Positions 48,919 to 56,933 of a stretch of 64,000 bases of DNA are shown piece by piece (positions within the stretch are counted from its first letter, which is position 1; every line of letters begins with the position of its first letter). The notes beneath the pieces are model-generated. The model was not told the DNA's origin and made no database searches. It saw nothing but the letters and a program-made list of their open reading frames with translations. A program made the position numbers and the translations under genes. The DNA is from Cyclobacterium sp. 1_MG-2023 (GTDB lineage: Bacteria > Bacteroidota > Bacteroidia > Cytophagales > Cyclobacteriaceae), in the NCBI RefSeq assembly GCF_030546805.1, contig NZ_JAUOPC010000009.1:224148-288147 (forward strand), in the 5' to 3' direction.

Positions 48919-49002
48919 GCCGGGATGGTGGAACTGGTAGACACGCAAGACTTAAAATCTTGTGACCTCACGGTCGTGCGGGTTCGATTCCCGCTCCTGG
49001 TA
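48919..49002 (+). tRNA. tRNA-Leu (anticodon TAA)
   Basis: About 84 bases with the long variable arm of a class II tRNA. Acceptor GCCGGGA/TCCTGGT (two G-U pairs), anticodon stem CAAGA/TCTTG with loop CTTAAAA (anticodon TAA), variable arm around TGACCTCACGGTCGTG, T-arm GCGGG/CCCGC with TTCGATT. Probably co-transcribed with tRNA-Gly 93 bases upstream. Confidence 0.94.
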
Positions 49003-49030
49003 CACCGTTTATGCTGTTAGGCAAACACAA

Positions 49031-49068
49031 AAAAAGCCGCTTAAATTTATTTTAAGCGGCTTTTCTTT
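49031..49068 (+). terminator. Terminator after tRNA-Leu
   Basis: A perfect 14-bp stem AAAAGCCGCTTAAA/TTTAAGCGGCTTTT with a 5-base loop, then Ts. The A-tract on the other side means it can also serve the convergent gene ending at 49088. Confidence 0.93.
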
Positions 49069-49087
49069 TAGGTGGTTTTTAGTTTTT

Positions 49088-51244
49088 TTACTCCCAATAT
49101 CCATAATACCTCCCCATCCAATAGGCAACGAGGTAATAGGTGCCACTTACTTCAGTTTTTCCTCCTCCGCTAATTTTCAATTGTTTTGGATTGGTGTTCC
49201 ACCTAAAGGTGTTGCCTTCCGGTGAAGGGATGGCGGTGTAAGCTTGTGGGCTTCTCCCTCTGCCTGGAAACTCATCTATCCTGAGGTCCCAGCGATGGCT
49301 GTTATCGATAGACCAGGTAATCATGTCCAAAGGGAAAGTTTGGATTTCACGCAATGCGATATTCAAATCCTTGTCTTCTTTTAATAAGGCGCTGGCAAAA
49401 ACGTTCCAAACAGGCATATTATCTGATTGTACTGCTTTCCAAGATCTTTGGAGGCTTTGTAGGTAGAGTGGGTAATTGGGATCTTCTTTGGGTGTGTATT
49501 TTAATAAATTATAATAAGGAAAGAAATTTAATATGTCATCAGAATGACTGATATCAAAAGGATCTGTCATCTTGGCCTGTATGGCATTTTGTGCATAGCC
49601 TTCTTTTTCTATCAAATGCTGGTAAATCTTCTTGTATTTTGCCTTTCCTGTAAAATGATAGGCTGTTTGCAGAGAGGAAAGGATTTGTAGGGAGTTCAAC
49701 CCTTTTTCGTAATACCAATTGGAAGATCTGTTCAGGGAGTCAGGAGTCCAAATGGCCCATCTGGTAGGTTTTCCATCGTAATCGATTAATTGTAGGTCAT
49801 TGTCTATAATATGGCTAACAATTCTGTCGATCAAGTCTACTACCTTCTTTTTGTCCGCCTCATCAGCTACCAGATCATGGTAGAGTGCCATGGAAAGTAG
49901 ATGTCCTACAATTTCGTCTGAGCTAGTGTCGTCGAGCCATTGCCACTCTCCATCAGGTGAAGGGTGCCAGTTTTTAGGATGTGGAGACCTGGAAGGGGCC
50001 AAAAGATCTTCAGATCTTACATAAGACCTTGCGGGATACCCCGGTATTCCTGTAACGGTTTCCAGTCTTTCAAGGGCTTCAAAGGTACGTTTTGCCTTGG
50101 CTTTTGCATCATCGCTTTTGGTTACACTATACCTGAAAGATTCAGCAATGAGATAGCAGGAAGTCCAAAGGCCATCGTTGTCTTGGTTTTCTAGAAAGCT
50201 GCTGTTAATGTCGCCGGGGATGGCTAGTTTAGACCTGTTGACAATGCCTATCCTGTTATGTCTTTTTTCGATGATGTCTTCGATGTCATTGGCCTTTTCT
50301 TCCAGGGTCATGGCTTTTAATCCGATTTCGGAGATGCCATTGGGTGTTGCCACCCATACTTTACCCGGTTCAATGGCTAGTATGTCATTGATCTGATCAT
50401 CAGCCAACCACCTTTTGCTGGTATAATACCTCCAGTTTTTACCCTTGCGAATCAGGCCTTTTGCAGTACCTATCCATAACAAGCTGTCTGTTTCAAGAAT
50501 TGTTGTAGCCGGGCCGTAGGGCAGTCCATCAGCACCTCTTTTGAGCCAGTGGTTACCGTCTGAGGCAAGAGCGGCAATTGCTTTTGGGGAGCTAAACAAA
50601 ATATCTTTGTCATTCAATCCCGTGGTTACTGTTAGGTATTGGCTGTCATGACCAAGCGCCAAGCCTATTTTGTCGATGTCCAGCCATTCACCTGACTTTT
50701 TCTGCCAGAGCCCTTTATCTGAAGCAATCCAAACGGTGCCTTCGCTATCCTGTGTGATCGCATTGATCTTTATTTCGGGGAAGGAAAGGTCTTTTTCCCA
50801 AGAGCCATTCCATAGGTATAGACCGTGGGTAGTGCCTGCAAGCAAAGAGTTGTTGTCTGTCCAAATCGTGGCAGTAATGGCCTGTCGTCCATTAGTACGT
50901 GGAGGATTTGGGATTCTTTCCCCTTTTTCAGACCAAATCGTCTTGTCGTTGTTCATCCATACGGTTTGTGATTTGTCTGTGCTGGCATTGATTATTCCAG
51001 AAACAAAAGGTCTTCCAGTCCATTTTCCGTTTTGGTAATAAAATATGCCATGGGAGGTGATTGCTTTGACGCGGTCTTGATTTTTAAACAATTTGACTAC
51101 ATCCAGTCCTGCATGTGGAGGCAATGCAATGGATTGGCTAACTTCCTGATAGTATTCTCCTGAATGAAGTTTTTGAGAATAGGTAGTGTAGGTACCCGAA
51201 AATTGGATGAATAACTGTAAAATGAGTAATTTTAATATTTTCAT
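49088..51244 (-). CDS. Secreted two-component-type propeller fused to an alpha-helical barrel-like domain
   Basis: 718 residues with a signal peptide (MKILKLLILQLFIQFSG). Residues about 40-330 are regulator-type propeller repeats ('GTTHGLYLWNGSWEKDL', 'ITQDSEGTVWIASDKGLWQK', 'LWIGTAKGLIRKGKNWRYYT', 'KVWVATPNGISEIG'). From about 340 on there is an all-helical region ('NDGLWTSCYLIAESFRYSVT', 'LLSMALYHDLVADEADKK', 'LNSLQILSSLQTAYHFTGKA'), which looks like an (alpha/alpha) toroid as in glycosidases or lyases. No kinase domain follows the propeller, so this is not a hybrid two-component system. Enzyme activity is possible but unproven. Confidence 0.65.
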   Translation of the reverse strand: MKILKLLILQLFIQFSGTYTTYSQKLHSGEYYQEVSQSIALPPHAGLDVVKLFKNQDRVKAITSHGIFYYQNGKWTGRPFVSGIINASTDKSQTVWMNNDKTIWSEKGERIPNPPRTNGRQAITATIWTDNNSLLAGTTHGLYLWNGSWEKDLSFPEIKINAITQDSEGTVWIASDKGLWQKKSGEWLDIDKIGLALGHDSQYLTVTTGLNDKDILFSSPKAIAALASDGNHWLKRGADGLPYGPATTILETDSLLWIGTAKGLIRKGKNWRYYTSKRWLADDQINDILAIEPGKVWVATPNGISEIGLKAMTLEEKANDIEDIIEKRHNRIGIVNRSKLAIPGDINSSFLENQDNDGLWTSCYLIAESFRYSVTKSDDAKAKAKRTFEALERLETVTGIPGYPARSYVRSEDLLAPSRSPHPKNWHPSPDGEWQWLDDTSSDEIVGHLLSMALYHDLVADEADKKKVVDLIDRIVSHIIDNDLQLIDYDGKPTRWAIWTPDSLNRSSNWYYEKGLNSLQILSSLQTAYHFTGKAKYKKIYQHLIEKEGYAQNAIQAKMTDPFDISHSDDILNFFPYYNLLKYTPKEDPNYPLYLQSLQRSWKAVQSDNMPVWNVFASALLKEDKDLNIALREIQTFPLDMITWSIDNSHRWDLRIDEFPGRGRSPQAYTAIPSPEGNTFRWNTNPKQLKISGGGKTEVSGTYYLVAYWMGRYYGYWE

Positions 51245-51564
51245 TTTAGGGGTTTCTATTTTATTGAAGTGAGAGGTGATAAGGTGGGGGTTGCTTTTTA
51301 TGCCAAATAGTTAAACTCTTGATATACTACTGATCAGGCCAAAAATTAGGCTATTTTTATTATTTAATAAAAGGTCTTAGTTTTGTTAAATAAATAAGTT
51401 GTTAAAGTCTATTTTTGTTGATTTTACCGTAAATTGTATTAATTATGAAAGTAGCTTTCTTGATGTGAATTGTCTTTTTCATAATTTACTACTCTGTCAT
51501 TAATAGTGTCTTTGTATTTTTTATAGAATATTAAAAATATAGGTGTGCGTGTAATTATCTTTTT
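51245..51564. other. 320-bp divergent promoter region
   Basis: A+T-rich spacer between the propeller gene (minus) and the histidine kinase (plus). It contains TGTCTTTG near 51509, which misses the promoter consensus by one base. I see no RNA structure or repeat. Confidence 0.45.
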
Positions 51565-52845
51565 ATGACTAATCCACTGAATATAGCCACAACTGAATCC
51601 TTATGGGAAGAAAAGCAACTGCTATTGCTTAAGGAAGGGGCGACCAAGACCGTTTTGATAGGGCTTTTTTCTTATTGTCTATTAGGAACCTTAACCTTAA
51701 GGTATTACAACACCGAAATGCTGTTGTCTCCATATATTTTCATTAGTATAATTACTCCTTTAATTCTTCTTGCCTCTTGGTTTGCTGCTAATAAGATGAA
51801 AAATTCATTTATTTTAGCTTACGGCAATTCAGTTGGGTTAATTTCATGTAATGCAGTGATTTCAGCCCTAACCTTGAGTGAAAGATCCTTAGGTCCATTG
51901 ATTCTTTCAAATATTCCTATTTTCATCATTCCTGCATTGCTACTAGTTTGGAAGAGTAAGCACATGTTGATTTTACTGATTTATGGTTTGTTGGTGAATT
52001 TTGTACTCTTTGAGTTATTCAGTCCTTTTTCAGCAAATGATATACTTCGTTGGTGGCCGATAGCATTAGCGATTTGTATTAGTGCTTATTTTTTGGTAGA
52101 AAATAAGTATAAGGGGGCTAAAGGTTATTTTGTGCTCAATCAGAACTTAAAAAACAAGCAAAAAGAATTGGAAGCTGAAATTGACACAAAGAACAAGCTT
52201 TTTTCAATTATTGCACATGACCTGCGTAGCCCTATAGGTAATCTTTATACTTTGCTGGAATTGGCCAGTGAATTCAGTGTGCAAGGAGATAAGGAAAATC
52301 TTGACACTTTTCTGAAGGTGGCCAAAGCCTCCTCTAAAAGTTCTTTTGAGTTATTGGATAACCTATTAAAATGGGCTCAAGCCCAGTTGAATGCGATAAA
52401 GGTGGAGCTTTTAGAGGTGAACCTGCTTGAAAAAGCAGAGAAGGTTATTGGGATTTATGCCAACCAAATAAGTGAGAAGCAATTGGAAGTGAAAACTCAA
52501 ATCAAAAAAGAGGATGTGGTTTTGGCGGACAAGCCGGTATTGCAGACGGTTATTCGGAATATCATGTCCAATGCCATTAAATTTTCACCTGAAAAAGGGG
52601 TGATTGTGATCCATTATGAAGATAAGGTTTTGAGTATAAGGGACCAAGGGGAAGGAATGACTAAGGAAAAGGCTTCAGCCTTGTTGTCCGGTAACTTCAA
52701 TAATAGTTCGAGGGGAACCAATGGGGAGCAAGGCACCGGTTTGGGGCTTTCCTTGGCCAATGACCTGATGCGAAAAATGGGAGGGGAAATCAGGGTGGAA
52801 AGTAGACCAAATGAAGGAGCTTCTTTTCAATTGGTTTTTAAGTAA
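51565..52845 (+). CDS. Orphan membrane sensor histidine kinase
   Basis: 426 residues. The N-terminal half has about six hydrophobic helices (about 28-180), then a short coiled linker ('NLKNKQKELEAEIDTKNKLF'). The HisKA box has the phospho-acceptor His near residue 217 ('FSIIAHDLRSPIGNLYTLL'). The HATPase domain has 'NIMSNAIKFSPEKG' (N box, about 331), 'DQGEGM' (G1) and 'GTGLGLSLANDLMRKMGG' (G2, about 390). No response regulator lies beside it. There is no periplasmic sensor domain, so the signal probably comes through the membrane part. Confidence 0.9.
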   Translation: MTNPLNIATTESLWEEKQLLLLKEGATKTVLIGLFSYCLLGTLTLRYYNTEMLLSPYIFISIITPLILLASWFAANKMKNSFILAYGNSVGLISCNAVISALTLSERSLGPLILSNIPIFIIPALLLVWKSKHMLILLIYGLLVNFVLFELFSPFSANDILRWWPIALAICISAYFLVENKYKGAKGYFVLNQNLKNKQKELEAEIDTKNKLFSIIAHDLRSPIGNLYTLLELASEFSVQGDKENLDTFLKVAKASSKSSFELLDNLLKWAQAQLNAIKVELLEVNLLEKAEKVIGIYANQISEKQLEVKTQIKKEDVVLADKPVLQTVIRNIMSNAIKFSPEKGVIVIHYEDKVLSIRDQGEGMTKEKASALLSGNFNNSSRGTNGEQGTGLGLSLANDLMRKMGGEIRVESRPNEGASFQLVFK

Positions 52846-52980
52846 AAGCAATAGGCTTTGCTAAAAAGTATAGTCAAGGAGGTTTTGATGTAGGATTTCC
52901 CTCAATTAGGGACTGGCTTCTGCTGGAAAGGGTATTTTTTTTTGAATAGCCTCGCGTGTTGGATTTAGTTTTTTCTTGTC

Positions 52981-53364
52981 TTAGGTGAAAGTAATATTGT
53001 CAAAAATATGCAACTCAATTGTGTTGCCATTGTCAATGAAATAGCAATCTGCTAAGTTTTCTACAGGGAGTTTATTTATTATTTGCTTGCCGAAGTGTCC
53101 TAGCTTTCCTCTTCCGTGGTTGTGGTATGGAGGGTTAAAATAAAATTTAAACGAATAATTGGTTATTTCTTTTTTTACTAACTCGTCTGGCATAACCCGA
53201 TGGATTTTGAAATAATTTGCCAAGTGGGACCAAATTTTTTTTTGAGCTGATTCCTCCAATAAGGGAGGTAAAAATAACCTCCGGGCTATTTTTTCACCAT
53301 TAGGATCTGTTGATCCAAAAGGGTGATGATAAATGTCTAATAGATCTGCAGTAACCAATTTCAT
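52981..53364 (-). CDS. Hypothetical protein, 127 residues
   Basis: I recognise no family. Soluble, with no signal or membrane segment. Notable segments are 'HHPFGSTDPNGEKIARRLFL' and 'FYFNPPYHNHGRGKLGHFGK', which are rich in His, Gly and Pro and could bind metal or nucleic acid (guess). The amino-acid composition and lack of internal low-complexity stretches suggest a real gene, not a chance frame. It is alone on its strand between a plus-strand kinase and a long spacer. Confidence 0.55.
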   Translation of the reverse strand: MKLVTADLLDIYHHPFGSTDPNGEKIARRLFLPPLLEESAQKKIWSHLANYFKIHRVMPDELVKKEITNYSFKFYFNPPYHNHGRGKLGHFGKQIINKLPVENLADCYFIDNGNTIELHIFDNITFT

Positions 53365-54068
53365 ATTATAAATGGGTTTGAATTTATGGTTAAAATTGTT
53401 TTACTCCATAAGACGCTTTAGTTCTGGAATAACTTACCATGTAAGCTTAGAAGTAATTATAACAAGTAAATGAATTTATAATATTAATATAGGTATATAT
53501 TATAAATAAACCAATGGTAAAAGGTAATAATAAATAAAAAAAATTATAAAATATTGGTAAATAGCTTGTTGCCTGATCATATACTATTGATAACTTTTAA
53601 AAAATATTGAGATAGTTTTGTCTTTCTCCTTTCTAATTACTTAAAATTTAGGGAGCTTTTCTTTTGAATTTAAAAGAGTAACTTCGAAAAGTTGATCAGC
53701 GTAAATGGGGCTTACTTTGCACATAGAATGATAAATGCCATATCCTGCTTGAATGCAATTTCACTCTCATCAAATTAGTGGGAAGAAACAAAGTTTAAGT
53801 GGGTCGCATGGAATTATTGGTTATCTTTAATAATTTAATGTTCAAGTTTAATTACCCCATCATTGCTGATAAAATGTCGGGTTGTTGTAATAAGACGCGG
53901 CGTTCAGGTTTTTACGATTTACAATCTTTTTCAGGTTTAATAAATTGTAAATATAAAATTATTAATATTGTCCGCTTTTCTCATCTTCGTAAAGAGCAGA
54001 GAAAAAAGAACAATCGAAATAGCTTTACCTAATCAGTTGTCAATAAATAAGGTTTTAATTTAATCAGG
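53365..54068. other. 704-bp intergenic region
   Basis: Very A+T-rich. One weak promoter match (TTG 53587-53589, 23 bases, TAGTTTTG 53613-53620) points toward the AraC-type gene but lies about 450 bases upstream. The open frame at 53799-54032 is not convincing. Nothing else is seen. Confidence 0.4.
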
Positions 54069-55517
54069 ATGTCATTAATGAAGTCCTTTCTTGAAAAGGG
54101 GAAATTGTTTTTTTTACTTTACTTATTGCATTCTTGTGTTCATAAAAATGAGTTTGATATCGTATTGGAAGATTTTGAAGGGGGAGTGTTTTCTGAAAAT
54201 TGGGAAATTCAGGGCACGGCATTCCATCAACCGGTAAACATTGATGCGATACAAGATACAGTTTTTAATGTCCATGGTAAATATTTCGCCTATTCTTCAA
54301 GTCAGGTTTCAGGGACTTTCAAAGGTTCCGGTAAACTAATCACAAATAGTTTTACCATTAACAGGAATTTTTTAAGATTTTTAATAGCAGGACATGAACA
54401 TGAAACCAGGTCTAGCGTAAATTTAATCATAGATAATACTATAGTTAAATCTGCTACCGGCAAAAACGACTTAATTTTCAGGGAAATTATTTGGGACATT
54501 CGAAAATATGAAGGTAAAGAGGCCTATCTAGAAATAGTGGATGCCCTGTCTACTGAATCCACACAGGGTTTCGATAATAGATTACTAGTAGATCGAATTG
54601 TTTTGAGTGATGATAATAGGGAAAACAAAAAGGTTTTTGAGGATTTTGAAAGTGGGACCTTTAATAGCTGGAATGTAACTGGTGATGCCTTCCGAGAGCC
54701 TAATAGTAATAAAAATGTATACTACCCAATAATAGCAAATGGCTATAAGGGAGATTATTATGCATTTAGTTTTGGGGATTCTCATGATTTACTTCAAGGG
54801 AAGCTTGTCTCCAGGCCATTTAAAATTCAGTATGATAAAATTCAGTTCTTGATTGGTGGGGGAAGCCATGATGGTAAAACATGTATCAACCTTGTAGTTG
54901 GTGAAAAAGTGGTTCGGTCAGCAACTGGAGATGATGATGGGAATTTGAGGAGAAAGGAATGGAATGTCAAGAACCTAAGAGGAAGCATTGCTACCATAGA
55001 GATTGTTGACCAATATTCCGGCCCTTGGGGACACATAATTGTAGATGAAATCCTATTTGTCAACACTCCTTGGTATCAAAGATATGCTAAAATAGCTGGG
55101 GTTGTTTTTGTAATTATTTTGATAACTATATTCATACTCCTTAAAATCAGGAAAAAATCCAGGGTTGAGATTTCTGATGTCGAACGCAAAACTTTAGAGC
55201 AGTTAAAAAACCAAATAATAATTAATAAAGAATTCAGGAATCAAAAATATAATTTAACCTCCTACTCTAAATCTGTGGGCATGGATTCAGAAAAAATCGA
55301 ACAGTTATTTTTAAGGGGTGAGGGTAAAACTTTTTCATTTTTTATAAATGAGCTTAGGGTTGAAGAATTTAAAAAAGAATTGCAAGATCCAAAAAACAAA
55401 GCGTATACGATGATTTACATTGCAAATCAATGTGGATTTAGTTCCAAAACCTCTTTTTATAGAATTTTCAAGGAGGTCACTAAAATCACCCCTACTGAGT
55501 ATAAAAAGCTGCTGTAA
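54069..55517 (+). CDS. Membrane-bound AraC-type regulator with two periplasmic sensor domains
   Basis: 482 residues. An N-terminal hydrophobic segment (about 9-22) is followed by two similar periplasmic domains: about 34-178 ('VLEDFEGGVFSENWEIQGTA', 'TQGFDNRLLVDRIVL') and about 189-330 ('VFEDFESGTFNSWNVTGDAF', 'WGHIIVDEILFV'). Each resembles the extra beta-sandwich domain seen in GH32/levanase-type proteins, which suggests carbohydrate sensing. A membrane helix spans about 338-361, then a cytoplasmic AraC DNA-binding domain (about 390-482, 'MIYIANQCGFSSKTSFYRIF'). It probably senses a periplasmic ligand and directly controls neighbouring genes, here 56217-62692 (inference). Confidence 0.8.
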   Translation: MSLMKSFLEKGKLFFLLYLLHSCVHKNEFDIVLEDFEGGVFSENWEIQGTAFHQPVNIDAIQDTVFNVHGKYFAYSSSQVSGTFKGSGKLITNSFTINRNFLRFLIAGHEHETRSSVNLIIDNTIVKSATGKNDLIFREIIWDIRKYEGKEAYLEIVDALSTESTQGFDNRLLVDRIVLSDDNRENKKVFEDFESGTFNSWNVTGDAFREPNSNKNVYYPIIANGYKGDYYAFSFGDSHDLLQGKLVSRPFKIQYDKIQFLIGGGSHDGKTCINLVVGEKVVRSATGDDDGNLRRKEWNVKNLRGSIATIEIVDQYSGPWGHIIVDEILFVNTPWYQRYAKIAGVVFVIILITIFILLKIRKKSRVEISDVERKTLEQLKNQIIINKEFRNQKYNLTSYSKSVGMDSEKIEQLFLRGEGKTFSFFINELRVEEFKKELQDPKNKAYTMIYIANQCGFSSKTSFYRIFKEVTKITPTEYKKLL

Positions 55518-56216
55518 AGTTACAGTAATTTGGATCCATAACACTTTTTTCGTGTAGTAAAGCCTGTTCAATCTAAGTATTCTTCATGTAAAGTTTTTGA
55601 TGAAAACAATCTGCAATACTCAATTCCAGATTTACCAGATATAAAACACCCTTCACGAAGGCTTTAAGTACGTCATAGAAAAAGGTAGCGATGCAAATTT
55701 TATATATGCTTAAACTCGACTCTGCACCCGCAGGCCACCACTTAAAAATTCATAAGTGAACTTTAATAAACATTAGAAATACTTTTTCAAAGTTTGTTCA
55801 ACGAGGACATCTCCAAGTTTGGCATGAGGGATTCAAGCTCAACCGATTTTTAAAATGTTTTAGAGGACATTTTGATCAGGCCATATTTATCATTTTTGGA
55901 ATTTGGGATGTCCCAAAGTGCTTTTGGGACATTTTTCGCATGTTTCAGGTTCACTAGACTTTTATATGATTGTACTTTTAAGCGCTGATTATTGAAGCGC
56001 TTATGAAGGGAAAAATAATTTTTCCACGCATGTCTTTGGTATTTATTCTTAATTGTTGGCTTGGCTAGAAGGTTACTTTTATTGAGAATGGGCCTACAGA
56101 AACAGTGCTTTCATTGCATAGATAGCAACAGATGTTAATAGAAAAATTGAGTATATAAACAAAAGAATTGAAATTCAATACTATTCATAAAATGAATCCA
56201 TAACCATAATAATACC
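55518..56216 (+). other. 699-bp region between regulator and catabolic genes
   Basis: No intact gene. It holds a hairpin at 55908-55936 and is likely to carry the promoter and operator of the following operon. Short open stretches with several stops gave no recognisable gene remnant. Confidence 0.5.
55908..55936 (+). terminator. Terminator-like hairpin
   Basis: ATGTCCCAAA pairs perfectly with TTTGGGACAT across a 5-base loop and is followed by a short T-run. It lies about 390 bases after the regulator's stop, so it may end a long 3' region or act as an operator. Confidence 0.5.
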
Positions 56217-56903
56217 ATGAAAAATCATATAAAAATAGTTAGACCTAAGGAGCAAATGTGCAGCTTGTACAGCTGTACAATAATTTTGTTTTTTGTTTGC
56301 TTTGTTAATTTGAATTGCTATGCACAAAGTGAAAATCATACGATTTCGCTTTTTGAAGGAACGTCTTTAGAAGGTTGGGAAGTGGTCAACCCAGAAAACG
56401 GGAAATACTGGTCAGTAGTTGATGGTGTAATTACAGGAGGTAATGGAACAATCAATATTCCAACCAACACCTATTTGCGTACGGTTGAAAGTTTTGAGGA
56501 TTTTGAATTCCGTGCTCTTTTCCGTTTAACAGGTGATCACACCACTGGCCTGATCAACAGCGGTATTCAATACCGTTCCTTCATCGAAGGCAATACTATC
56601 ATTGGGTATCAGGCTGATATAGGAAAGGGGTATTGGGGAGATATCTACGACGAGCACCGTCGAGGCAAGCTTATGGGCGGAGATCTCAGTACGCTCAACA
56701 ATATTTTGTACGAAGATGGCTGGAACAGTTATATCATAAGGTGCATAGGAAACAAGCATGAGCTGTATATCAATGGGGTCAAAACGACGGAATATTTCGA
56801 AATGGACGTTGAAATTCCTTCTAAAGGGGTCATTGGTATTCAGTTGCACAGTGGCGGGAATGCTAAAATTGAATTCAAGGACATTACCATCTCTAAGCTT
56901 TAA
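56217..56903 (+). CDS. Secreted DUF1080 (3-keto-disaccharide hydrolase-like) protein
   Basis: 228 residues with an N-terminal hydrophobic signal (about 20-38). One concanavalin-like DUF1080 domain: 'TISLFEGTSLEGWEVVNPEN', 'FEFRALFRLTGDHTTGLINS', 'GIQYRS', 'YEDGWNSYIIRCIGNKHELY' and a closing 'IGIQLHSGGNAKIEFKDI'. Some family members cleave 3-ketoglycosides made by sugar 3-oxidases; activity here is inferred. It is the first gene of the operon, 30 bp before the large cytochrome gene. Confidence 0.85.
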   Translation: MKNHIKIVRPKEQMCSLYSCTIILFFVCFVNLNCYAQSENHTISLFEGTSLEGWEVVNPENGKYWSVVDGVITGGNGTINIPTNTYLRTVESFEDFEFRALFRLTGDHTTGLINSGIQYRSFIEGNTIIGYQADIGKGYWGDIYDEHRRGKLMGGDLSTLNNILYEDGWNSYIIRCIGNKHELYINGVKTTEYFEMDVEIPSKGVIGIQLHSGGNAKIEFKDITISKL

Positions 56904-56933
56904 AATACATTACCTACCTATTTAGCAATACAA

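Noticed and set aside
53799..54032. Open frame of 77 codons
   Set aside because: A+T-rich, no family, rich in Asn, Lys and Ile as expected by chance; not supported as a gene.
55518..56216. Remnant of a transposase or other decayed gene
   Set aside because: Short open pieces in several frames gave no recognisable motif or terminal repeats.
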